Assembly: GCA_009927245.1 (NCBI GenBank) | Contig: RFNI01000100.1 | Span: 1-7,650 of the forward strand | DNA length: 7,650 bases | Direction: 5' to 3' | Origin: Actinomycetota bacterium | GTDB taxonomy: Bacteria; Actinomycetota; Actinomycetes; Actinomycetales; Microbacteriaceae | Shown here: positions 1 through 6,900 of the stretch, one piece after another | Layout of the letters: each line of letters starts with the position of its first letter | Position numbering within the stretch: position 1 is the stretch's first letter | Notes under the pieces: model-generated | Told to the model about the DNA's origin: nothing | The model's input: only the letters and a program-made list of their open reading frames with translations | Databases searched by the model: none | Made by a program: the position numbers and the translations under genes

Positions 1-108
1 GCGGTAGTTGATGGTCTCAGGCTTCTTAACCTCACCACTTGACCATGAGCGAATGTCATCTGAAGTTGCAAGGCCAATTCGCAGGGAGCTAAATGTTTCG
101 ACGTCCAT
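1..108 (-). CDS. rpoC: DNA-directed RNA polymerase subunit beta' (RpoC), N-terminal fragment cut by the window edge
   Basis: Only the first 36 codons are in the window. The ATG is at 108-106 and the frame stays open to position 1. The peptide begins MDVETFSSLRIGLATSDDIR and continues with WSSGEVKKPETINYR. This is the conserved start of actinobacterial beta', where the LRIGLAT..DIR.WS.GEVKKPETINYR block precedes the zinc-binding region, which lies outside the window. The protein is the clamp-forming large subunit that carries the catalytic NADFDGD loop of RNA polymerase, also outside the window. It lies 30 bp after the rpoB stop with no terminator between, so the two are co-transcribed. A weak purine-rich ribosome binding site, AGAGAA (120-115), sits 6 nt before the ATG. 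The call is secure because both sequence and position agree. Confidence 0.97.
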   Translation of the reverse strand, partial: MDVETFSSLRIGLATSDDIRSWSSGEVKKPETINYR

Positions 109-138
109 GTGTTTTTCTCTGTTCTCTTAGATGTTCGC

Positions 139-3100
139 TTAGAAGTAAAGTGGCTCGTCAGAGTCGTTAGACAATGATTCGTTACGGGATAGGTTGATGC
201 CATCAAGTTGCTCTGTGGCCATGTCGCGCTCGTATTCGTCATCCTTCAAGGTAACAATCGTTCCCTCTGCGTTGAGAACCTCAACGTTTAGAGCTAGTGA
301 CTGCATTTCCTTTGCAAGAACGCGGAATGACTCTGGAATACCAGGAGCCTGGATGTTCTCACCCTTGACGATGGCTTCATAGGTCTTGATACGACCGTTG
401 ATGTCATCTGACTTGATGGTTAGAAGTTCCTGAAGGGTGTGTGCAGCACCGTATGCCTGCAGAGCCCAAACTTCCATCTCACCGAATCTCTGACCACCGA
501 ACTGAGCCTTACCACCCAATGGCTGCTGGGTAATCATTGAGTAAGGACCTGTCGAACGTGCGTGGATCTTGTCGTCCACCAAGTGGTGAAGCTTCAAGAC
601 ATACATGTATCCAACTGAGATAGGCATTGGGAATGGCTCACCTGAGCGACCATCGAACAATCTTGCCTTACCTGACTTGTCAACAAGCTTCTGTCCATCA
701 CGGTTTGGAAGAGTTGAATCCAACAGACCGATGATGTCGTCCTTGTGAGCGCCATCGAAGATAGGTGTTGCAACCTTGGTGCCTGGAGCTGCTGAGTGCA
801 GTTCCTCGGCTAGGTGCTGAGCCCACTTAGCGCCTTCCTTGATCTGCCAACCCTGCTTAGCAATCCAACCTAGATGAGTCTCAAGTACCTGACCGAAGTT
901 CATACGACCTGGGATACCTAGTGGGTTCAAGATGATGTCAACCGGAGTTCCATCTTCAAGGAATGGCATGTCTTCGATAGGAAGGATCTTAGAAATAACA
1001 CCCTTGTTACCGTGGCGACCAGCAAGCTTGTCACCTTCGGTGATCTTACGCTTCTGTGCAATGTGAACAACAACTCTCTGGTTCACACCAGCAGCCATTT
1101 CGTCTTCTTCAATGTCGAAGACCTTCACATCGATAACAGTTCCAGCTTCACCGTGAGGCACCTTCAAAGAAGTGTCGCGAACTTCGCGGCTCTTCTCGTT
1201 GAAGATAGCTCTTAGCAAACGCTCTTCAGCTGAAAGCTCGGTCTCACCCTTAGGTGTTACCTTTCCAACCAAGATATCTCCTGGGCGAACTTCAGCACCG
1301 ATGCGGATGATTCCACGCTCGTCTAGCTGAGCAAGTGCTTCCATAGATACGTTAGGAAGATCTGCAGTGATCTCTTCCTTACCTAGTTTGGTGTCTCTCG
1401 CCTCAACCTCGTGAGCTTCGATGTGGATAGAAGACAGAGTGTCTTCCTTCACCAAAGCCTGGCTGATGATGATCGCGTCTTCGAAGTTGTGACCTTCCCA
1501 AGGCATGAATGCAACTAGAAGGTTCTTACCAAGAGCAAGTTCACCCTGATCAGTTGAAGGACCATCAGCAAGAGCTTCTCCTGCTTCAATCTTCTGACCA
1601 ACAGAAACGATTGCACGCTGGTTGATTGCAGTTCCCTGGTTTGAACGCTCAAACTTACGTAGGAAATACTTCTCCTGCTTGTTGTCATCGCCTCTAACCA
1701 CAATGTGGTCTGCGTCTACTTCTTCAACAACACCGGCTGCACGTGAAAGCACAACAGCGTGTGAGTCCATAGCAGCTGCACGCTCCATACCAGTACCGAC
1801 AAGTGGAGCTTCGCTACGTAGCAGTGGAACAGCCTGACGCTGCATGTTCGCACCCATCAAAGCACGGCTTGAGTCGTCGTGCTCTAGGAATGGAATCAAA
1901 GATGTTGAAACAGATGCAAGCTGACGAGGTGAGATGTCGATGTAATCAACAGTGTCGTTGTCAACTTCAACAACGTCACCCTTGTAACGAGCAAAAACCT
2001 TCTTGTTAGCGAATGTGTTGTCAGCGTTTAGTGGAACATCTGCACCACCGATAACCTTGCCATCTTCGCTAGCAGCATCTAGATACTCGATCTTGCCTGA
2101 AACCTTGCCATTTACAACCTTGTTGTATGGAGTCTCAATGAAACCGAAAGTGTTAATACGTGCGTATGCGGTTAGGGAACCGATAAGACCAATGTTTGGA
2201 CCTTCTGGGGTCTCCACTGGACACATACGACCGTAGTGGGATGGGTGAACGTCACGAACCTCCATTTGGGCACGTTCACGTGCGATACCACCAGGGCCAA
2301 GCGCTGATAGACGACGCTTGTGTGCAAGACCTGCAAGCGGGTTGTTCTGGTCCATGAACTGTGACAGCTGGCTAGCACCAAAGAATTCCTTGATAGCTGA
2401 AACAACTGGACGAAGATTGATCAGGGTCTGAGGAGTAATAGCCTCAACGTCCTGAGTAGACATACGCTCACGAACAACACGTTCCATACGGCTTAGACCA
2501 ATACGAACCTGGTTCTGGATCAATTCACCAACCGGGCGAATACGACGGTTCTGGAAGTCGTCGATGTCGTCAGATGCGATCTTGACATCAACCTTCTTGC
2601 CAGACATCTTTAGACCAAAGGTCATGTTGCTGGTGATGTCAGCCTTGTTCTTCAGAGCCAAGTCAAATACCAACAGGTACTTCATGGTTGCAACGATGTC
2701 TTCTGGAGTTAGAACTGTGGTGTTGTCATCAACAGCGATACCAAGCTTGCGGTTCAGCTTGTGACGACCAACGCGCGCAAGGTTGTATCTCTTCTTGTCG
2801 AAGTAAACGCTCTTCAACCAAGCTTCAGCAGCATCAGCGTTACCTGATTCGCCACGTACCTTGCGATACATTTCCTTCAGTGCATCTTCCTTAGTAATAA
2901 CAGGAGTTGTAAATGCACGTGACTCGTCGTAGTCAAGAGTGTTGTTGATTAGATCAACGTCAATTTCCCAACCTGGAGTTGAGGTAACTGCGTCCTTGAC
3001 ATCAGCAAAAGCAGCAACGATGTCGTCGCGAGTCATACCCAAAGCCTTTAGGAATATAGTTGCAGAGACCTTAGTCTTGCGGTCAACCTGAACCTGAAGG

Positions 3101-3738
3101 ATTGGCTTACCGAAACGTGACACAGACTTACGGTCATCCTTAACCCACTCGGTTAGGAACTCTAGGTAAGAACCACGAGATGGGATGATCTGAGCCTTGT
3201 TGTTTCGAACGTCCAAGTTACCGGTGGTGTTAGTTGAAACAGAGAAGTAAACACCAGGAGATCTAACCAACTGAGAAACAACTACACGCTCAGTTCCGTT
3301 AACGATGAAGGTACCTTCGTTAGTCATAATCGGGAATTCACCCATGAAAACGGTCTGGCTCTTGATTTCACCAGTCTTGTAGTTGGTGAACTCTGCCTTG
3401 ATGTATAGCGGGCGAGCGTAAGTCTTACCCTTGACCTTGCACTCGTCTGGAGTGAAGTTAGGTGCATCGAGAGCGGGTTCCTTGAACTCAAGGCCCATCT
3501 TTGCTTCTGCAGGGTTGTTTGGGTTGTCTTCGATAGGGCTTAGCTCTTCAAAGACCTCGTCTAGACCAGTCTTAGCATCTGGGCCAACCTTCTTGCGCCA
3601 AGCATCTGCACCAACAAGCCATTCAAAGCTTTCGGTCTGCAGTGTTAGCAGGTTAGGTAGATCGATTGGTTCGCGGGTTTTAGCGAACGATAGACGTTGT
3701 GCGGAACGGATGTTTTTGTTGTTCTTCTTGGTGGCCAA
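139..3738 (-). CDS. rpoB: DNA-directed RNA polymerase subunit beta (RpoB)
   Basis: This is the beta subunit of RNA polymerase, which forms one side of the active-site cleft and the rifampicin pocket. Translation gives 1199 residues from a TTG at 3738, ending in TAA at 141-139. Family landmarks appear in order: RSPGVYF (about 159-165), the rifampicin region SQLSQFMDQNNPL...HKRRLSALGPGG (456-484), HPSHYGRMCPVETPEGPNIG (498-517), GDKLAGRHGNKG (902-913, with the active-site lysines K904 and K912), DDKIHARSTGPYS (H1059) and the C-terminal block ending GINLSRNES. The open frame extends five codons upstream to another TTG at 3753, but AAGGGA lies exactly 6 nt before the 3738 TTG and nothing similar precedes 3753. 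The resulting start, MATKKNNKNIRSAQRLSFAK, also looks more typical. The protein is slightly longer than the 1160-1180 residues common in actinobacteria, partly through extra residues near 245-262. The gene is intact and rpoC follows. Confidence 0.98.
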   Translation of the reverse strand: MATKKNNKNIRSAQRLSFAKTREPIDLPNLLTLQTESFEWLVGADAWRKKVGPDAKTGLDEVFEELSPIEDNPNNPAEAKMGLEFKEPALDAPNFTPDECKVKGKTYARPLYIKAEFTNYKTGEIKSQTVFMGEFPIMTNEGTFIVNGTERVVVSQLVRSPGVYFSVSTNTTGNLDVRNNKAQIIPSRGSYLEFLTEWVKDDRKSVSRFGKPILQVQVDRKTKVSATIFLKALGMTRDDIVAAFADVKDAVTSTPGWEIDVDLINNTLDYDESRAFTTPVITKEDALKEMYRKVRGESGNADAAEAWLKSVYFDKKRYNLARVGRHKLNRKLGIAVDDNTTVLTPEDIVATMKYLLVFDLALKNKADITSNMTFGLKMSGKKVDVKIASDDIDDFQNRRIRPVGELIQNQVRIGLSRMERVVRERMSTQDVEAITPQTLINLRPVVSAIKEFFGASQLSQFMDQNNPLAGLAHKRRLSALGPGGIARERAQMEVRDVHPSHYGRMCPVETPEGPNIGLIGSLTAYARINTFGFIETPYNKVVNGKVSGKIEYLDAASEDGKVIGGADVPLNADNTFANKKVFARYKGDVVEVDNDTVDYIDISPRQLASVSTSLIPFLEHDDSSRALMGANMQRQAVPLLRSEAPLVGTGMERAAAMDSHAVVLSRAAGVVEEVDADHIVVRGDDNKQEKYFLRKFERSNQGTAINQRAIVSVGQKIEAGEALADGPSTDQGELALGKNLLVAFMPWEGHNFEDAIIISQALVKEDTLSSIHIEAHEVEARDTKLGKEEITADLPNVSMEALAQLDERGIIRIGAEVRPGDILVGKVTPKGETELSAEERLLRAIFNEKSREVRDTSLKVPHGEAGTVIDVKVFDIEEDEMAAGVNQRVVVHIAQKRKITEGDKLAGRHGNKGVISKILPIEDMPFLEDGTPVDIILNPLGIPGRMNFGQVLETHLGWIAKQGWQIKEGAKWAQHLAEELHSAAPGTKVATPIFDGAHKDDIIGLLDSTLPNRDGQKLVDKSGKARLFDGRSGEPFPMPISVGYMYVLKLHHLVDDKIHARSTGPYSMITQQPLGGKAQFGGQRFGEMEVWALQAYGAAHTLQELLTIKSDDINGRIKTYEAIVKGENIQAPGIPESFRVLAKEMQSLALNVEVLNAEGTIVTLKDDEYERDMATEQLDGINLSRNESLSNDSDEPLYF
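2305..2373 (-). other. rpoB: Rifampicin-binding (RRDR) segment of rpoB
   Basis: This segment encodes residues 456-478 and corresponds to E. coli RpoB 509-531 (offset 53). The main residues whose mutation gives rifampicin resistance are wild type: Q460 (Q513), D463 (D516), H473 (H526) and S478 (S531). Two positions differ from both E. coli and Mycobacterium tuberculosis as I recall them: A469 where those have S522, and A472 where those have T525. The expected phenotype is therefore susceptible, with a caveat for the two alanines. That is inference, since no phenotype is visible in the sequence. Confidence 0.85.
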
Positions 3739-3744
3739 GAGATA

Positions 3745-3750
3745 TCCCTT
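3745..3750 (-). promoter_or_regulatory. Ribosome binding site that decides the rpoB start
   Basis: AAGGGA on the minus strand is followed by a 6-nt spacer, TATCTC, and then TTG at 3738. The spacing is ideal for that TTG. The site falls inside the longer open frame that begins with TTG at 3753, where it would encode residues 2-3. The longer start has no purine-rich site before it, so the 3738 start is preferred. Confidence 0.8.
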
Positions 3751-3790
3751 CAAAGGCGGTTGACTAGTTTGAAACGGTCTATGGGATTTG

Positions 3791-3807
3791 GCACCCTAAC
3801 AATTGCC
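3791..3807 (-). promoter_or_regulatory. 17-bp element in the rpoB leader, shared with the surface-protein upstream region
   Basis: On the minus strand this reads GGCAATTGTTAGGGTGC and ends 52 nt before the rpoB TTG. It matches GGCAATAATTAGGTTGC at 7598-7582 at 14 of 17 positions. Each copy contains a TAGGGT or TAGGTT hexamer that fits the loose actinobacterial -10 pattern TANNNT. I see no convincing -35 at 16-18 bp from either copy. It may be a -10 element, a regulator site or chance similarity. Confidence 0.35.
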
Positions 3808-3846
3808 GCCAAAATATGCGTGCAAAATAGCGCAGCCGAAATATGC
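3805..3846 (-). repeat. Short direct repeat in the rpoB leader
   Basis: On the minus strand GCATATTTCGGCTGC (3846-3832) is followed by GCATATTTTGGCGGC (3819-3805). The copies agree at 13 of 15 positions and start 27 bp apart, which is slightly more than two and a half helical turns. The second copy runs directly into the 17-bp element shared with the other upstream region. Paired sites for a DNA-binding regulator are possible. No known operator is recognised. Confidence 0.45.
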
Positions 3847-3873
3847 TTACGAGTTGTTGGGGAGCAAACCTCT

Positions 3874-3903
3874 ATCTTATAGGGGTTTATTGCGGTTTTG
3901 CAA
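3874..3903 (-). promoter_or_regulatory. Candidate rpoBC promoter
   Basis: A TTGCAA hexamer (3903-3898) is followed after 18 bp by TAAGAT (3879-3874). Alternatively TATAAG (3881-3876) lies 16 bp after the same -35. Either would start transcription near 3867 and leave a leader of about 130 nt before the rpoB TTG. The site lies just downstream of the preceding gene's terminator, as expected for an independent operon promoter. The call rests on consensus resemblance only. Confidence 0.4.
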
Positions 3904-3933
3904 CAAAATTCTTCAATATTGCTCCTAAAAGAA

Positions 3934-3959
3934 AAGGACCCCCATTTCTGGGGGTCCTT
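3934..3959 (-). terminator. Intrinsic terminator of the surface-protein gene
   Basis: In the direction of transcription AAGGACCCCC pairs perfectly with GGGGGTCCTT across a 6-nt loop, AGAAAT. The next bases are TTCTTTTAGG, so with the end of the stem the transcript has a U-rich tail. The hairpin begins 17 nt after the TAG stop of the surface-protein gene. The opposite orientation lacks a T run, so termination is expected only for minus-strand transcripts. It separates that gene from rpoBC. Confidence 0.9.
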
Positions 3960-3976
3960 CACTTAGTTAGGGTGTG

Positions 3977-6900
3977 CTATTCAGCAGCAACCACTGCAAC
4001 TCCCTCAGCTAGGACGCTGGTGGACTTGTAACCAGGGATGGTAGCAATCACGCGTACACGGATTGTCTTACCAAGATCCCTCTTGGTTAGGGTTAGCTCT
4101 TCGGTAGCACCTGAGATGACCTTGTAGTCACGTGACCAGACGTACTTGAAGGTTGTGCCTTCTGGGTAGTCTCCGCCTAGATCGACGGTTAGGGTCTCGC
4201 CTACTACAGCGTCACCAGAGATTACTGGGGTAGGTACTTCTGCGAGGGTACCGGCCTTGACAGCGCGGGTCTTCACAGTAGCAAATGCCTCGTTGTAACC
4301 TTCAGCGTTAGCTACGACCTTGACAGAGATTCTCTTTAGGTAGTCCTCTGGAGTCAGGGTGTAGGTAGCTTCGGTGTTGTCAATCTCTTCACCGTTACGT
4401 GACCATACGTAGGTCACTTCGGCTTCGGTTGACAATGAACCTGGGTCAACCTCTAGAACATCGCCAACTAGAGGCTGGCCAGAGATGCTTGGCTTAGTGG
4501 TAAAGCGGATGGTTCCAGGCTTTACGGTTAGCTCAGCACTTAGCTTCTCTACGGTTGCGTAGCCAGCTAGGGTACCGGTTACACCTACTGAAACCGCTGC
4601 ATCTACTAGAGCAGGAGTGATCTCGAAGGTTTCATCGGTTGCGCCATCGATAGCTGAGCCATCTGCGTACCACTGGTAAGCAAGCTCAACGTCTGTTGTC
4701 CAGGTTCTGGCAACTGCAGTCAGTGTTGAACCAACTACTGCCTTACCCTTCACACCAGGGGTTGGAGCCTTCTTGATGATACCGGCTTCGAACTCAACTG
4801 GCTTAGAAATCAAGGTCTTAGCAACACCTGCGGTGGTTGAAACAACCTTCGCACGGATTACGTGACCGAAATCATCTGCAGTCAGTAGGTAGCGGTAACC
4901 GGTCGCACCAGAGATGTCTTCGCCATCGTTGGTCCACTGGTAAGTAACCTTTGAGCCAGCGAACTGGTCCTTGGTTAGCTTCGCGTAGGTGCCAACTCGG
5001 ATGGTGCCGTCTGTAGGAACTGAACCAGCAACGATCTCAAGCTCGGTTGAAGCAAGAACTTCAATCTCGCGGGTCTCGGTTGTGGCGCCGTCCTGAGCAG
5101 TTACGGTAACTGTGATGGTTGTTAGACCTGACACATTGGTCAGGGTTCCAGTAACAGCCGCAGTTGCGAACTCGTTGGTCGGAGTTACCTCAACATCAAG
5201 GTCACCTGCATCAACTTCAACAACTTCACCTTCAACAGTTGCAGTTCCATTCACTGTTACAGATGCGATTGAAGCATCAGTGTAAGGAAGAACGTTCAAG
5301 GTAACTGTGTAAGTTGCAGTTGCGGTTCCGTCAACTGAAGTAACGGTTAGGACTAGGCGGTTTGTGTCACCAAGTACTAGACCAGAAGCACCATCGAATG
5401 CGAAGGTTGCTAGAGGGTCTGTAGTTTCAACTACAACCTCTACCTCTTCGGTTCCAGGCTCTAGATCTAGAGTGATACCGTCTTCAACCTCAACACCGTT
5501 AGCTGTGAAGCTTGAAGTTGTGACATCACCAACAGCAACCCAAAGGGTTACGGTGATAACTTCGGTAGCTACAGCATCTGGAGCTGTGATTGTGATAGTT
5601 AGAGTGTTCTCGCCAACTGCAAGGTCAGTTCCACCCTCGATTTCGAAGGTTGAACCGCCATCGGTTGGGATAACTTCTACGTCAACTTCAGTTGTGTTTG
5701 AAGGTAGGAATACTTCATCACCATCAATAACTGCAGCGGTCTGAGAAACGCCTGCTGCGTCAACGAATGAAACAGTTGCTGACTCCAAGCTAGCGTCGTT
5801 GCTTTCAGCAACAACAAGAGTGACTGTGTAGTCCATTGTTGAGTCGTCTGCTGCAGTAACAATCACTGTCAGTACGTTCTCACCAACAACTAGGTTTGAG
5901 TCTCCGTCGATTACGAATGTCGCAAGAGCATCAGTTGTCTCAACTTCGACAGCAACTCCGGTTGTGAAAGGAGGAAGGTCAACCACTGAGCCATCTTCAA
6001 CAGCCTCACCCTCAACGGTGAATACAGCAAGAGAAGTGTCGGTGTTTGGAAGAACGTTCAACACGACTGTGTAAATCTGAGTTGAAACGTTGTCAGCTGC
6101 TGTAACGGTAACGATCAAGTCGTTCTCGCCAGGAACTAGGTCTGTTCCACCTTCGACTTCGTATGAAGCATCTGCGTCAGTTGTCTCAACTTCGACAGCT
6201 ACCTCTGTAGTTAGAGGCTCTAGGTCAACACGGTCTGCATCTCCAACATCGAAACCTTCAACGTTGAACACTGCCAGAGACGTGTCTGTGTTGTAAGCAA
6301 CGTTTAGAGTCAGGTTGTATGTGCTTGAAGAAACACCATCAGCTGCGGTAACGATGATTGTTACATCGTTCTCACCTGCGAAAAGTTCATCTGCACCTTC
6401 AATAAGGACAGTGGCATCTTCGTCTGTTGTAACAACGTCAATTACAGCTGACTCAGTTAGAGCGTCAAGATCGACGACATCGTTGTCTGCAACGATGCGA
6501 CCGTCAACCGCGAGGCTGATTACTGATGAATCTGTGTTAGGAAGAACGGTTACTGTGATTTGTGTCTCTTCTGAAGAAACACCATCCTTAGCAGTAACTC
6601 TCACTGTAAGAAGGTTGTCACCTGTTGTTAGACCAGTAGCACCGGTTACAACGTAGGTTGCGTTTGTGTCAGTGGTTCTAACAACAACGGCTACTGAGGT
6701 AGTTCCCCAGTCAACTTCAATTGATTCACCGTTGATTAGCTCTTCGCCTTGAACAGTTACAACAGAAGTTGCGTCATCGCTAAGAGGAACAACCAAAGTT
6801 GCTGTGTAAGTTGTGCTGGTTCCATCAGAAGCAGAAACAACCGCGCGTAAGGTGTTTTCGCCAAGATTCAAACCAGTAGCACCGGTAACAACAACAGTTG

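Noticed and set aside
3431..3763. Plus-strand open frame of 110 codons opposite the start of rpoB
   Set aside because: It overlaps conserved rpoB coding sequence in antisense, and its translation shows no recognisable domain.
3750..3962. Minus-strand open frame of 70 codons in the gap before rpoB
   Set aside because: It spans the terminator hairpin and the candidate promoter, overlaps the rpoB start, and encodes no recognisable protein. It is best explained as a chance frame in the intergenic region.
5364..5744. Plus-strand open frame of 126 codons opposite the surface-protein gene
   Set aside because: It lies wholly antisense to the repeat array. Its Ser/Thr/Val/Pro-rich translation is what the repeated Val, Thr and Asp codons give on the other strand. 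It has no family resemblance, and similar frames recur opposite other repeats (6090-6296, 6315-6656).
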